This document shows positions 10,935 through 22,334 of a stretch of 64,000 nt of DNA, piece by piece (the stretch's first letter is position 1; each line of letters opens with the position of its first letter). This DNA comes from an uncultured Pelagibacteraceae bacterium (lineage in GTDB: Bacteria > Pseudomonadota > Alphaproteobacteria > Pelagibacterales > Pelagibacteraceae). The stretch lies in the NCBI GenBank assembly GCA_902629935.1, contig CACOSU010000003.1, forward strand, positions 97,695 to 161,694, in the 5' to 3' direction. The notes under the pieces are model-generated. The model was not told where the DNA came from and ran no database searches. It worked only from the letters and a program-made list of their open reading frames with translations. The position numbers and the translations under genes were made by a program.

Positions 10935-12497
10935 TTAATTAAAGCTAGCAGTTCGGAATAACGGTTCGTTATTCGGTCTGATAGGAACATTAACATTGCT
11001 CTTAGCTGCCCAGGAAATTACTTGGTGATGTAAAGGAAGATATGAAATATCATCTTTTACAATTTTCCAAGCCTTTGCAATTGCAGCGTTTCTTTTATCT
11101 AGATCAACTTCACCTTCCATAACTCTAATTGCAGCATCTACTTCTGAATTACTGAAATTTACTTTATTCCAGCTAGCTCCGCTTTCATATAAGTAATGGA
11201 AAACATAGTGACTATCCAAAGTTGGAACACCCCATCCTAGCATATAGAAATCACCTTGATTGTCTTTTAGCTCTTTGAAGTGTTTACTTTTAGTCTGTGC
11301 AAACAAATTAACATTAACGCCGATCTTTCCTAACATACCAACAACAGCTGTACAAATTGCTTCGTCATTTACGTATCTGTCATTTGGACATCTTAGTTCA
11401 ACATCAAAACCATTAGGATATCCAGCACTAGCTAAAAGATTTTTTGCAGCATCAACATCATAAGGTAATCTTTTATCAAGATCTGCTGTGTAACCATTTA
11501 CACCAGGGAAAGTTATAATACCCGCAGGTTCACTTAAACCTCTCATAACTTTTTTCTTAATTGCTTCAATATCAATTGCTTGATAAAGTGCTTGTCTTAC
11601 CTCTTTTTTCTTAAATGGATTATCTCCTGTATTTCCAGTTCTAAGCTTGTCAGCTGCTTGATCCATACCCAAGAAAATTGTTCTCATTTGAGCTGTACTT
11701 TCAACTTTATGACCAGAAGAAGATCCAATTCTTTTTAAATCTTGAACTGGTGCATCAGTAACTAAATCTATCTCTCCCGATAATAAAGCTGCAACTCTGG
11801 TAGCTGCATTTTTAATAGGAAGTAATTCAATTTGGGTAACTTTTTTATCTTTCATCTCACCCCACCAGTGTTTATTTCTTTTAAACACTGTTTTAGTGTT
11901 AGGCTCTCTTAAAGTGATTTTAAAAGGACCAGTTCCCATAGCATTAGTAGCTGAAAAAGTTTCTTGTCCTGCATCCCAATTTTGTGGAGACATAGCAAAG
12001 TTTTTCTCTGACCAAGCTTTAGACATGATGAAAATATTTGATAATTGGTTTAAAAGTATTGGATTTGGTTTACTTGTTGTGATCTTAACTGAGTAATCAC
12101 CAATTGCCGTAACATCAGATACTGTGCTTATATACTCTTTAAAATCTGACGTTCTTTGCTTAGCTCTTAATATACTAAAGACAACATCAGCAGATGTCAT
12201 TCCAGTACCATCAGAAAACTTTGCATCTTTTCTCAAATCAAATATCCAAGTGTTTGGATCCGTAGTTCTCCATTTTGTTGCTAATGCAGGACCTATTTTC
12301 ATATCCAATCCTCTTTGAACTAAAGCCTCATAAACTTGTCTTGAAACCTGAGTAGTTGGGCCTTCGTTTTGTGCATGTGGATCTAGTGTTAAACTATCTC
12401 CTTGCATAGACCATTTAATGGTTTTTGCCCATGCTGAAGAAAATCCAAATACTAGAACTAATGACAAAAGTATTCTTACTATATTTTTAGTCTTCAT
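10935..12497 (-). CDS. Peptide/oligopeptide ABC transporter substrate-binding protein (SBP family 5)
   Basis: Periplasmic binding protein of 520 residues with a cleavable signal peptide (about residues 1-24, ending SSAWA). Family 5 features include the opening TIKWSMQGDSLTLDPHAQNEG, the LRKDAKFSDGTGMTSADVVFS segment and a long C-terminal lobe. It captures peptides or related solutes for the importer encoded by the next three genes. The ligand cannot be told. The stem-loop after the stop and its first position suggest high expression. Confidence 0.93.
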   Translation of the reverse strand: MKTKNIVRILLSLVLVFGFSSAWAKTIKWSMQGDSLTLDPHAQNEGPTTQVSRQVYEALVQRGLDMKIGPALATKWRTTDPNTWIFDLRKDAKFSDGTGMTSADVVFSILRAKQRTSDFKEYISTVSDVTAIGDYSVKITTSKPNPILLNQLSNIFIMSKAWSEKNFAMSPQNWDAGQETFSATNAMGTGPFKITLREPNTKTVFKRNKHWWGEMKDKKVTQIELLPIKNAATRVAALLSGEIDLVTDAPVQDLKRIGSSSGHKVESTAQMRTIFLGMDQAADKLRTGNTGDNPFKKKEVRQALYQAIDIEAIKKKVMRGLSEPAGIITFPGVNGYTADLDKRLPYDVDAAKNLLASAGYPNGFDVELRCPNDRYVNDEAICTAVVGMLGKIGVNVNLFAQTKSKHFKELKDNQGDFYMLGWGVPTLDSHYVFHYLYESGASWNKVNFSNSEVDAAIRVMEGEVDLDKRNAAIAKAWKIVKDDISYLPLHHQVISWAAKSNVNVPIRPNNEPLFRTASFN

Positions 12498-12578
12498 ATT
12501 TCCCTCTTTTTTTAAATTTATTTAAAAAAGTATAAGTGAAATAATTGAATTATTGTAGCAATAATTTACTTATAAAAT

Positions 12579-13619
<1,041 letters not shown>

Positions 13620-14168
13620 TTAATTAAATATTTTAGCACCTCTAGTCATAGCAACTGCCCCTGTTCTCGAAGTACTTATAAGTCCCAAAGGCTTTAATTT
13701 TTTATTCATCAAATCTATCTCTCTTCTAAGTGCAGTTATTTGAATTACTGCTGAATTTTTTGTTTCATCTAATATTATGGGATTAAATTTTTTACAAGCA
13801 TTTAAACATTTTTCAATTTTATTTCTTTTTCCTAATATTTTAAATAAAGCCATTTCCTTAAATATCACGTCCTTATCCTCTCTTTTAAACTCTGCAACTT
13901 TGTGAACAGGCACTAATTTGGTTAATTGTAGTCTTATTTGATCAATCACTTGGGGTGTACCGGTAGTAACAATTGTTATTCTAGAAATATTTTTAATTGC
14001 ATCAACCTCAGCAACCGCTAATGACTCAATATTATAACCTCGACCTGAAAAGAGACCAACTACTCTTGCAAGAACTCCAGCCTCATTATCTACCCAAACC
14101 ACAAAGATATATGTATCTGGTTTTTCTTTTTTCGTAGCTACGCTATAAGCTGATTTTGATTTAGGCAT
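13620..14168 (-). CDS. ilvH: Acetolactate synthase small (regulatory) subunit
   Basis: The 182-residue regulatory subunit carries an N-terminal ACT domain (VWVDNEAGVLARVVGLFSGR, about residues 25-44) that senses valine in the family, and a C-terminal ALS_ss domain ending TGAVAMTRG. It starts 5 bp after the catalytic subunit gene, so both are made together. Confidence 0.96.
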   Translation of the reverse strand: MPKSKSAYSVATKKEKPDTYIFVVWVDNEAGVLARVVGLFSGRGYNIESLAVAEVDAIKNISRITIVTTGTPQVIDQIRLQLTKLVPVHKVAEFKREDKDVIFKEMALFKILGKRNKIEKCLNACKKFNPIILDETKNSAVIQITALRREIDLMNKKLKPLGLISTSRTGAVAMTRGAKIFN

Positions 14169-14173
14169 TATAA

Positions 14174-15940
14174 TTATACTAAGGCCTTGCCTTTTCCTTT
14201 AATTTTATTTTCCTCTTGATCATTTGGACCCAATATCATTTGGTTATGAGGTTTTCCAGATGGGATCATTGGGAAACAATTCTCGTTTGGATCAACATGA
14301 CAATCGAATATAACTGGTCCATTATAATCAATCATTTCTTGAATTTTATCATCAAGATCAGCAGGGTTATCTGCTTTAATTCCTTTACACCCATACGCTT
14401 CAGCCATTTTCATAAAATCTGGTAATGCTTCAGAATAACTTTCAGAATAATTTTTTTCATGAAGTAATTCCTGCCATTGTCTAACCATTCCCATGTATTG
14501 ATTATTTAAGATAAATATTTTTATAGGAAGATTATATTGAACTGCTGTAGACATTTCTTGCATAGTCATCAGTACTGAAGCTTCTCCAGCAATATCAATT
14601 ACAAGTTTTTCAGGATGGGCAATTTGTACACCAACCGCTGCTGGCAATCCATACCCCATAGTTCCCAAGCCACCAGATGTCATCCATCTGTTTGGTTTAT
14701 TGAATTTATAATGCTGTGCAGCCCACATTTGATGTTGCCCAACTTCGGTAGTAACATAAGCGTCTTGTTCCTTAGTTAATTCATAAAGTCTTTGAACAGC
14801 ATATTGGGGTTTAATACTCTCAGTGCTGTTCGTGAAATTTAGAGAATTTTTTTCTCTCCATTTTTCAATTTGTTCCCACCACTTAGCAATATTTGATTTG
14901 TTTGATTTGCTATGACCATTTTTATTTTTTGAGATAGTTTTATTAATTTTACTTATTACACTTGATACATCTCCCACTATTGCAAGATCAACTTTGATTA
15001 TTTTATTAATTGAAGATGGATCAATATCTATATGAACTTTTTTTGATTTTGGCGAAAACTCGTCTATCTTACCAGTTATACGATCATCAAATCTAGCACC
15101 AATATTTATTAAAAGATCACAATCGTGCATTGCATTGTTAGCTTCATAAGTGCCATGCATACCAAGCATTCCTAAAAACTGATTATCATCTCCAGGATAC
15201 GCGCCCAAACCCTGAAGTGTAGAAGTTATTGGAAATCCAGTTAGTTCGACAAATTCTCTTAAAACCTGACTTGCTTTTGGTCCAGAATTAATCACTCCTC
15301 CACCACTATAAATTATTGGTTTTTTAGATTTGTTTATTAATTTTATTAATTCATCAATTTGAACTTGTGAAAATTTATTGTGAGATTTTCCATTTAAACT
15401 TTTTTCTTTATTTAGTTTTTTATATTTTGTTTTTGCGAACTGAATATCTTTTGGAATATCAATTAAAACTGGTCCAGGTCTTCCTGTTGTTGCAACTCTA
15501 AAAGCTTCATGCATAACTTTAGAAAGATCATTTATATCTTTGACTAACCAATTATGTTTCGTACAAGGTCTTGTTATTCCTGTGGTATCACATTCCTGAA
15601 AAGCATCTGTTCCAATTAGGTGTGTTGGAACTTGACCAGAAATACAAACCAATGGGACCGAATCCATATAAGCATCAGTTAAAGCTGTAACAACATTAGT
15701 GGCTCCAGGACCTGATGTAACTAAAACTACCCCTGGTTTTCCAGATGATCTTGCATAACCTTCAGCTGCATGTCCCGCACCTTGTTCATGTCTAACTAAA
15801 ATATGTTTAATGGAAGGGTGATTTTTTAATTCATCATAAATTGGTAACACTGCACCACCAGGATAACCGAAGATATGTTCTACCTTTTGGTCTTCAAGAC
15901 ATTTAAATACAATTTCTGCTCCAGTTAATAATTTTGACAT
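14174..15940 (-). CDS. ilvI: Acetolactate synthase large (catalytic) subunit
   Basis: Thiamine diphosphate enzyme that joins two pyruvates, or pyruvate and 2-oxobutyrate. The 588 residues show the N-terminal TPP domain ([19 protein letters not shown]; catalytic Glu in [16 protein letters not shown]), the central FAD-type domain, and the C-terminal TPP/Mg motif around [11 protein letters not shown]...LNNQYMGMV. The usual GDG of the Mg motif reads AGEAS here, a small departure worth noting. Heads the ilvI-ilvH-ilvC set. Confidence 0.97.
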   Translation of the reverse strand: MSKLLTGAEIVFKCLEDQKVEHIFGYPGGAVLPIYDELKNHPSIKHILVRHEQGAGHAAEGYARSSGKPGVVLVTSGPGATNVVTALTDAYMDSVPLVCISGQVPTHLIGTDAFQECDTTGITRPCTKHNWLVKDINDLSKVMHEAFRVATTGRPGPVLIDIPKDIQFAKTKYKKLNKEKSLNGKSHNKFSQVQIDELIKLINKSKKPIIYSGGGVINSGPKASQVLREFVELTGFPITSTLQGLGAYPGDDNQFLGMLGMHGTYEANNAMHDCDLLINIGARFDDRITGKIDEFSPKSKKVHIDIDPSSINKIIKVDLAIVGDVSSVISKINKTISKNKNGHSKSNKSNIAKWWEQIEKWREKNSLNFTNSTESIKPQYAVQRLYELTKEQDAYVTTEVGQHQMWAAQHYKFNKPNRWMTSGGLGTMGYGLPAAVGVQIAHPEKLVIDIAGEASVLMTMQEMSTAVQYNLPIKIFILNNQYMGMVRQWQELLHEKNYSESYSEALPDFMKMAEAYGCKGIKADNPADLDDKIQEMIDYNGPVIFDCHVDPNENCFPMIPSGKPHNQMILGPNDQEENKIKGKGKALV

Positions 15941-15992
15941 TATGCAATCTAGCTGAAGTTGTACTCATTGGTCAAGTTTAAGAATGAAAATT

Positions 15993-16901
15993 TTAAATTT
16001 TTTTTAAATATTTATTTATGTCCTGTGGCTTAAGCTTTATCCAACTAGTCATGTTACCTCTAGCCCAAGTGCTCTGCCTTTTGGCGTATTGTCTAGTTTT
16101 TATAGCAATTTTTTCTATAGTCTCATTCAAATCTTTTTGTTTTTTTAAATATTCTCTAATTTCATTTACTCCTATGGCTTTGTTAGCACTTTTATCTTTT
16201 CTAACCCTTAGCTTTATGAAATCTTTGACTTCTTTTATTGCTCCATTTTCTATCATCTCTCTTGTTCTTACATCGATACGCTCAATTAATTCTTGTCTAG
16301 GAAAATCAATATAAACTTTGAAAAAATCATCTTCCACAAAGTTTGATTTTGTGTTTTTAAACCATTCACTTAGAGATTTTTTTGTAAACTTTTTAACTTC
16401 ATAAGCTCTGATAGATCTTTGAGTGTCTGTAGGATTTATTTTTACTCTTGAGGATGGATCTAATTTTAATAGTTTTTCATAAAACTTCTTTTGTCCAAGT
16501 TTTTTTTGTAAATTTCTAATTTGATTTCTTAATTTTAATGAAATATTTGGTATTTTAACTAAACCATTGGTTAAAGCTTTAAAGTATAAACCTGTCCCTC
16601 CTACAAGAATTGGGGTTTTTTTTCTTTTTTGAACTACCTTAATTTTTTTAATTACTAGCTTAAGCCAATCACCTGTGGAGAAGTTTTTTGTTACACTATG
16701 AAAACCATATAAGTGATGTTTTATTTTCTGATGCTTTTTTGGATCAGGTCTAGCCGACAAGATTTTAAGCTCTTTGTATACTTGCATGCTATCTGCGTTA
16801 ATAATTTCTCCATCAACTTTTTTTGCAACTTTAATTGCAAAACTTGATTTTCCTGATGCTGTAGGTCCAGATATTAATATTATCTTGGATTTTAAATCCA
16901 T
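15993..16901 (-). CDS. miaA: tRNA dimethylallyltransferase
   Basis: Adds an isopentenyl group to A37 of tRNAs reading U-starting codons. The 302 residues contain the P-loop SGPTASGKSSFA at about 10-21, the DSMQVYKEL motif, and VGGTGLYFKAL. The C-terminus is basic. It follows degP with a 2-bp gap. Confidence 0.96.
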   Translation of the reverse strand: MDLKSKIILISGPTASGKSSFAIKVAKKVDGEIINADSMQVYKELKILSARPDPKKHQKIKHHLYGFHSVTKNFSTGDWLKLVIKKIKVVQKRKKTPILVGGTGLYFKALTNGLVKIPNISLKLRNQIRNLQKKLGQKKFYEKLLKLDPSSRVKINPTDTQRSIRAYEVKKFTKKSLSEWFKNTKSNFVEDDFFKVYIDFPRQELIERIDVRTREMIENGAIKEVKDFIKLRVRKDKSANKAIGVNEIREYLKKQKDLNETIEKIAIKTRQYAKRQSTWARGNMTSWIKLKPQDINKYLKKI

Positions 16902-16903
16902 TA

Positions 16904-18319
16904 TTAGTCTAGCTTAACACCAATGTATCTTCTTTGATTTTGATTATTATAGATTGCGAGTAAAACTGTCTTTTGATTTGAATTAAGAACTTCTTTAGTA
17001 ATATCTCTTAAGTCATTAGCTGATCTAACTTTTTTCTTTTGGGCTTCAATAATAATACTATTAAGCTCTATTGAATTAGCTAAAGGGCTGTTGTTTGCAA
17101 TTTTTGTGATCACAAGTCCTGTTGTCTGATTTGGTAAATTTCTATTTTTAATATCTTCTTTAGTTAACGGTCTTACTGCAATTCTTAAACTTTCAATTAT
17201 TTCCTCATTATTTTGTTTTTGAGTCTCTTGATTTTTGCTTACTTTAAAATCATCCGAAGTTTCTAACCTTCCTAAAATAACATTTTTAGTAATCTCTTTC
17301 TTATCTCTCCAAACTTTAACTTCAACTTTTTTTCCAACTTCTGTTCTTGCTACAATAGCTGGAAGTTCTTTCATTTGGTTTATTTTTTCTCCATTAAATT
17401 CTAAAATAATATCGCCAGCTAGTATTCCTGCTTTTTCTGATGGACTATTTTCTGCAACACTAGCAACTAATGCTCCCCGAGGTTTGTCTAATTTTTCAAC
17501 TTCAGCAATTTCTTTAGTTACATCTTGAATTCTTACACCAAGCCAACCTCTCTTTGTTTCACCAAATTCAATTAATTGTTTAATTACAATTTGAGCACTG
17601 TTTGATGGTATTGAAAATCCAATTCCGATAGAACCATTACGTCCAAGAATTGCTGTATTAATTCCAATTACATTTCCATCCATATCAAATAGAGGGCCAC
17701 CTGAATTTCCTGAATTAATAGAAGCGTCTGTTTGTATAAAATCTTCATACCTTGATAAACCAATTGATCTGTTTCTGGCTGATATAATTCCAGCGGTTAC
17801 AGTTCCACCTAGACCAAATGGATTTCCAATTGCTAAAACCCAATCACCTATTCTTGCTTTATCAGAGTCTCCAAATGATACTGGGATAAACTTTTCGTCT
17901 GTTTCTAATTGTAAAACAGCAATATCCATAAGCGGGTCAGCGCCTAAAACCTTTGCTTTAAATTCTTGATCGCCATTTACTCTAACAATAATATCGTCAG
18001 CATCTTGAATTACGTGATTATTTGTAATTACAATTCCTTTCTCGTCAATTATAAATCCAGAACCTAGTGCAGCTGATTGTCTTTCTTGAGGTGTCCCAAA
18101 TTCTTTAAACATATCTTCAAAAGGAGATCCTGGAGGAAATTGAAAAGGAAATGGATTGGTATTAGTTACAACAGTTGTTGTAGTAGAAATATTGACCACA
18201 GATGGCATTAATTTTTCTGCAAGGTCTGCAAATGAAGCAGGTACTGGTTTAGAATTTACACTAAATGAAAAAGTTAATGATAGAACTATTGTTAAAAATA
18301 TTATTTTAATTTTTCTCAT
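16904..18319 (-). CDS. degP: Periplasmic serine protease DegP/HtrA type (Do-like)
   Basis: Envelope quality-control protease/chaperone of 471 residues. A signal peptide (about 1-23) is followed by a trypsin-like domain with the catalytic triad visible: His in TNNHVIQDADDI, Asp in DPLMDIAVLQ, Ser in NSGNSGGPLFD. Two PDZ domains follow (GWLGVRIQDV... and a second ending IYNNQNQRRYIGVKL). It is linked to hflKC, the other membrane-proteolysis module, through the DUF2065 gene. Confidence 0.96.
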   Translation of the reverse strand: MRKIKIIFLTIVLSLTFSFSVNSKPVPASFADLAEKLMPSVVNISTTTTVVTNTNPFPFQFPPGSPFEDMFKEFGTPQERQSAALGSGFIIDEKGIVITNNHVIQDADDIIVRVNGDQEFKAKVLGADPLMDIAVLQLETDEKFIPVSFGDSDKARIGDWVLAIGNPFGLGGTVTAGIISARNRSIGLSRYEDFIQTDASINSGNSGGPLFDMDGNVIGINTAILGRNGSIGIGFSIPSNSAQIVIKQLIEFGETKRGWLGVRIQDVTKEIAEVEKLDKPRGALVASVAENSPSEKAGILAGDIILEFNGEKINQMKELPAIVARTEVGKKVEVKVWRDKKEITKNVILGRLETSDDFKVSKNQETQKQNNEEIIESLRIAVRPLTKEDIKNRNLPNQTTGLVITKIANNSPLANSIELNSIIIEAQKKKVRSANDLRDITKEVLNSNQKTVLLAIYNNQNQRRYIGVKLD

Positions 18320-18320
18320 A

Positions 18321-18506
18321 TTAGCTCTTAATGTAATAAATAATTATAAAACCTATCACTGCAAAAATCAGACCACCTGATCTTAATTGACTATCTTTAA
18401 CAAGTTCTAATTTCTTCAACATACTTTTCATTTTTGCTGGAAATAAGGCGTATAAAATTCCTTCAATAAACAAGAATAAACCAAAAGCTATGACTAGCTC
18501 ACGCAT
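18321..18506 (-). CDS. DUF2065 small membrane protein
   Basis: A 61-residue protein with two hydrophobic segments (about 2-18 and 43-60) around a short basic linker (FPAKMKSMLKKLE). This matches the DUF2065 family, which typically sits between hflC and degP in proteobacteria, exactly as here (7 bp after hflC, 1 bp before degP). Function unknown; likely tied to FtsH-HflKC or DegP proteostasis by context. Confidence 0.88.
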   Translation of the reverse strand: MRELVIAFGLFLFIEGILYALFPAKMKSMLKKLELVKDSQLRSGGLIFAVIGFIIIYYIKS

Positions 18507-18513
18507 TTAAGAT

Positions 18514-19386
18514 TTACTGTTGGATTTCAGGTTTTATATTTCCAAAAAATTTAAAAAATTCACTATCTGGAGACAAGATTAATGAAGTTTCACCACCAAT
18601 TAACGCTTTTTCATAAGCTTGCATGGCTCTATAGAAAGCAAAAAATTCAGGGTCTTGACCAAAAGCATCAGCAAATATTTTGTTTCTTAAACCGTCACCC
18701 TCTCCTTTCATAATCTCAGATTGTTTTTGAGCATCTGCTAAAATTACTGTTACCTCTTTATCTGCAGTTGAAGTTATAGTGACAGCCATTTCTGCACCCT
18801 TAGCTCTGAATTCTTTTGCTTCTCTCTCCCTTTCAGTCTGCATTCTTCTATAAATAGCATCACTGTTTGCTTGAGGAAGATCTGCTCTTTTAATTCTTAC
18901 ATCTACAATATTAATCCCAAAGTTTTGTGCTTCATTGTTGACTCCTTCTTTAATTAAAGCCATTTGTTTGGATCTATCTTTAGATAATAATGTTTGTAAT
19001 TCTTCTTGTCCCAATACGTTTCTAATTCTGGAATTTATAATTGTTGATAATCTTGATCTTGCAACTCTTTCATTTCCAACTGAGATATAAAATTTTAGTG
19101 GATCTATTATTTGAAACCTTGCAAATGCGTCAACAATTAAACGTTTCTGATCTGATGCAATAACTTCTTCGGGTGGAGCGTCCAAATTTAAAATTCTTTT
19201 ATCTAAATATACAACGTTTTGGATGAAAGGAATTTTAAAATTTAATCCTGGCTTCATGATTATTCTTTTTGGATCACCAAATTGAAGAATAATTGCTTGG
19301 TTAACTTCTTTAACTATTATTACTGATAAATAAGCTACAACTCCAATTGCAACTAATATTCCTACTAATACTTTTCCAGCTTTCAT
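18514..19386 (-). CDS. hflC: HflC, SPFH-domain modulator of FtsH protease
   Basis: The 290 residues have one N-terminal membrane anchor (about 5-25) and a periplasmic SPFH/band-7 domain (AIILQFGDPKRIIMKPGLNFKIP..., VDVRIKRADLP). It forms with HflK the large cage that encloses FtsH, whose gene lies at 53293-55200 in this window. It begins one base after hflK, the usual operon. Confidence 0.96.
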   Translation of the reverse strand: MKAGKVLVGILVAIGVVAYLSVIIVKEVNQAIILQFGDPKRIIMKPGLNFKIPFIQNVVYLDKRILNLDAPPEEVIASDQKRLIVDAFARFQIIDPLKFYISVGNERVARSRLSTIINSRIRNVLGQEELQTLLSKDRSKQMALIKEGVNNEAQNFGINIVDVRIKRADLPQANSDAIYRRMQTEREREAKEFRAKGAEMAVTITSTADKEVTVILADAQKQSEIMKGEGDGLRNKIFADAFGQDPEFFAFYRAMQAYEKALIGGETSLILSPDSEFFKFFGNIKPEIQQ

Positions 19387-19387
19387 T

Positions 19388-20491
19388 TTAGTTTGTCGCT
19401 TTCTTTTTTAATTCAGGTAAAGGCAAGTAAGGAACAACTCCTGAGCCCGCATTCTTTTCGATAATCACTTTATCTATATCTGCTAAAACTTTTTCCATAG
19501 TTTCCAAATACATTCTCTCTTGAGTTACAGCTTTTGCATTTTTATACTCACTATAAATAGCAATAAATCTACTTGCTTCACCCTCTGCTTTTGCAACAAC
19601 TTCTTTTTTATAAGCTTCTGCTGCTTGTAAAATTTTTTGTGCCTCTCCTCGCGCTCTTGGAATTACGTCATTTGCATAGGCTTCAGCCTCGTTTTTTGAT
19701 CTTTCCATATCTGCTCTTGCAGCTTGCACGTCTCTAAATGCATCAATAACTTGATCTGGTGGATCGGCTTTCTGGGTTTGTACTTGTGTAATTTGAATTC
19801 CACTCTCATAATCATCAAGAATAGTTTGAATTATAGCTTGAGTTTCAACCTCAATTTTAGATCTTCCCTCAGTTAAAATTGGTTGGATTGCACTTTTAGC
19901 AATCACTTCTCTCATAGCAGTTTCTGCTGCAGCTTTTACAGTTCCCTCTGGATCTTGGATTTTAAATAAAAAATTTCCTGCGTCTTTAATTACCCAAAAC
20001 ACAGAAAAGTCTATATTAACTATATTTTCGTCACCAGTTAACATCAGGCTTTCTTGTGGTACATCAGCAACACCACCACCTGTTGAGAAACCACTATCTC
20101 TTTCAGATCTAAAACCTATATCCATTCTATTAACTTTTGTAACCTTTGGTGTTTGAACAGTCTCTACTGGAAAAGGAATATGATAATTCAAACCTGGTTG
20201 AGTAGTTTTAACAAACTTACCAAATCTAAGAACAACCCCTTGCTCATCTGGAAGAACTCTATAAAGGCCGCTTGCCAGCCATACAAAAGCTAAAACTAAT
20301 AAAATTAAGCTTATTGATTTCCCACCTGAACTTTTACCTCCAGGTAAAAATTTTTTTATTTTATCCTGCAGGTCTCTTATTAATTCATCAATATTTGGTG
20401 GTGTCGGTCCTCTACCTGATCCATTGCCGCTGCCACTTCCAGGAGGCGCACCCCATGGACTTCCTCCTCTTTCTTTGAAATCGTCTGACAT
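19388..20491 (-). CDS. hflK: HflK, SPFH-domain modulator of FtsH protease
   Basis: The 367 residues start with a Gly/Pro/Ser-rich cytoplasmic tail (about 8-33), followed by a membrane segment (about 60-80), an SPFH domain (GVVLRFGKFVKTTQPGLNYHIPFP) and an Ala/Glu-rich coiled coil (about 250-320). The Gly-rich tail is characteristic of HflK. The gene is divergent from mrp with the two start regions almost touching, so both promoters lie inside a very short shared stretch. Confidence 0.96.
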   Translation of the reverse strand: MSDDFKERGGSPWGAPPGSGSGNGSGRGPTPPNIDELIRDLQDKIKKFLPGGKSSGGKSISLILLVLAFVWLASGLYRVLPDEQGVVLRFGKFVKTTQPGLNYHIPFPVETVQTPKVTKVNRMDIGFRSERDSGFSTGGGVADVPQESLMLTGDENIVNIDFSVFWVIKDAGNFLFKIQDPEGTVKAAAETAMREVIAKSAIQPILTEGRSKIEVETQAIIQTILDDYESGIQITQVQTQKADPPDQVIDAFRDVQAARADMERSKNEAEAYANDVIPRARGEAQKILQAAEAYKKEVVAKAEGEASRFIAIYSEYKNAKAVTQERMYLETMEKVLADIDKVIIEKNAGSGVVPYLPLPELKKKATN

Positions 20492-20542
20492 ATGCGAACT
20501 TATATAGTGTCTTTATTGGAAAAAACAAGTAATGATAGTTTT

Positions 20543-21367
20543 ATGACTGATAAAAAGCCAGAACTAAGTGCCGCAATGAGAAAGAAGCTACAGCCTAAAA
20601 AATTCACTAAAAATCCAATTCTAGGAACAAAATTTACTTTAGCTATCTCAAGTGCAAAAGGCGGCGTCGGAAAATCTACATTTGCAACGAATCTTGCTAT
20701 AGCTCTTAAAAAAGTTGGATGTAAAGTTGGTCTATTAGATGCTGATATTTATGGACCTTCAATACCTAAAATGTTCAATATAAATGAAAAACCAAAAAGT
20801 GATGGTCAAAAATTAGAACCTATTACCAAATATGATATTCAATGTATGTCAATTGGTTTTTTAACTGATCAACAAACTCCCATGATATGGCGTGGTCCGA
20901 TGGTAACAAGTGCAATTAAAACATTTACTCAAAAAGTAAACTGGAAGGATTTAGACTTTATAATAGTTGATATGCCACCTGGTACTGGTGATACTCAACT
21001 AACATTTTCACAAGAAATAAAAATGGATGGAGCAATAATAGTATCAACTCCGCAAGAAGTGGCTCTTTTAGATGTTAAAAGAGGTATTAGAATGTTTGAT
21101 AAACTTGGAGTTAAAATTTTAGGTTTAGTAGATAATATGAGTTTTTTTACTGGAGACGATGGAAAGAGATATAAAATTTTTGGTGAAGGAGGAGTAAAAA
21201 AGACAGCAGAAGAATTTAAAAAAGAATTTTTAGGTGAAATACCAATTAACCCTGAAGTTGGTACAACTGGAGACGCAGGAAAGCCAATAGTGGAGGCTAA
21301 CCCTGAACATGAAATTTCAAAAATATATTTAAATTTTGCTGAAAGGGTTAAATCAACTTATCTTTAA
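20543..21367 (+). CDS. mrp: Iron-sulfur cluster carrier ATPase, Mrp/ApbC (NBP35) family
   Basis: P-loop ATPase that carries and delivers Fe-S clusters. A deviant Walker A reads [10 protein letters not shown] at about residues 38-47 of the chosen start; [12 protein letters not shown] and the switch region follow. With the ATG at 20543 the protein is 274 residues; the frame is open to 20492 but that stretch must hold the hflK/mrp promoters. It lacks the N-terminal MIP18-like domain of E. coli Mrp and the CPxC cluster-binding motif is not evident (the equivalent region reads VDNMSFF). The 3' end overlaps thyX. Confidence 0.9.
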   Translation: MTDKKPELSAAMRKKLQPKKFTKNPILGTKFTLAISSAKGGVGKSTFATNLAIALKKVGCKVGLLDADIYGPSIPKMFNINEKPKSDGQKLEPITKYDIQCMSIGFLTDQQTPMIWRGPMVTSAIKTFTQKVNWKDLDFIIVDMPPGTGDTQLTFSQEIKMDGAIIVSTPQEVALLDVKRGIRMFDKLGVKILGLVDNMSFFTGDDGKRYKIFGEGGVKKTAEEFKKEFLGEIPINPEVGTTGDAGKPIVEANPEHEISKIYLNFAERVKSTYL

Positions 21368-22295
21368 GATCAAAAGCAACCATTAATTCATTCCACTCTC
21401 TTTTAGACAGCCCTGAACTTTCAACTTCTACATTTTCACCTTTAATTAGTTTTTGTATGATTACTTTTCCTTTTGCAGAAACCTCTGTTCCACCTACCCT
21501 ATAATCCATAAAAGCATCATATGTAATAGGAACCCATTTTTTTAAAGTATCAAGCATTATATCAGCATAAACTCTTATTTCATATTGAGCGTGACTATCT
21601 GCTCTTAATCTTAAAAAGTTCATCAAGTTTAATAAATCTGTTTTCCAATACCACTGAGTGTAAGTATTAAGCGTTAAATTCATTCTTGCTAATTCTCTTG
21701 CTAATCCCTTTTTATTTTCATCGATTTTTGAACCATCAAACCTTTCATTAAGCATAGTCTCATAATTATCATAAGTTCTCTCTGCATCACATTTTAAAAG
21801 TTCTAAAACTTCCTCTGCCTGTTTTCCTTCCAAAACGTCTCCTCTACCCTGTCGGTTACTAGTTGATTGAGCAGCTAAATTTTCTTGTGATGGCAAATAA
21901 AATTCTTTATCTAAAATAGAGTATCTTGCAGAATACTCATTAACATTTGCAGTTCTATGTCTAATCCATTGTCTTGCAATAAATATTGGAAGCTTAACAT
22001 GATATTTAATTTCACACATTTCAAATGGAGTGCTGTGCCAATGTCTCATTAGATATTTTATTAAACCTTTGTCAGTTGAAACTTGTTTAGTTCCTTTGCC
22101 GTACGATACTCTGGCTGATTGAACTATGGATGTGTCATCACCCATATAATCAACAACTCTTACAAAACCATGATCTAAAGCTGGAATTGCTTCATATAGG
22201 ATTTTTTCAAGCTCAGGAGCAGTAACTCTCTTTGTTTGATTGCTTTGAGATTGTTGATTTTTTATTTCTTCTTGTTGTTCTTTAGTTAATTTCAT
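21348..22295 (-). CDS. thyX: FAD-dependent thymidylate synthase
   Basis: Makes dTMP from dUMP with FAD and methylene-THF. The ThyX motif [14 protein letters not shown] is intact, with RQWIRHR just ahead. The start is set at the ATG at 22295 (315 residues). The frame stays open for 41 more codons upstream (to 22418), but that stretch is antisense to the tmRNA acceptor piece and is not coding. The 3' end overlaps convergent mrp by 20 bp. Confidence 0.95.
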   Translation of the reverse strand: MKLTKEQQEEIKNQQSQSNQTKRVTAPELEKILYEAIPALDHGFVRVVDYMGDDTSIVQSARVSYGKGTKQVSTDKGLIKYLMRHWHSTPFEMCEIKYHVKLPIFIARQWIRHRTANVNEYSARYSILDKEFYLPSQENLAAQSTSNRQGRGDVLEGKQAEEVLELLKCDAERTYDNYETMLNERFDGSKIDENKKGLARELARMNLTLNTYTQWYWKTDLLNLMNFLRLRADSHAQYEIRVYADIMLDTLKKWVPITYDAFMDYRVGGTEVSAKGKVIIQKLIKGENVEVESSGLSKREWNELMVAFDLKDKLI

Positions 22296-22334
22296 GATTG
22301 TTATTGAATCTGTTGTAATTACTTTTATATTAAT

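Noticed and set aside
12498..12578. AT-rich inverted sequences before the binding-protein gene as a riboswitch or terminator
   Set aside because: Only weak A-T stems such as AATTATT/AATAATT are seen, expected by chance at this composition.
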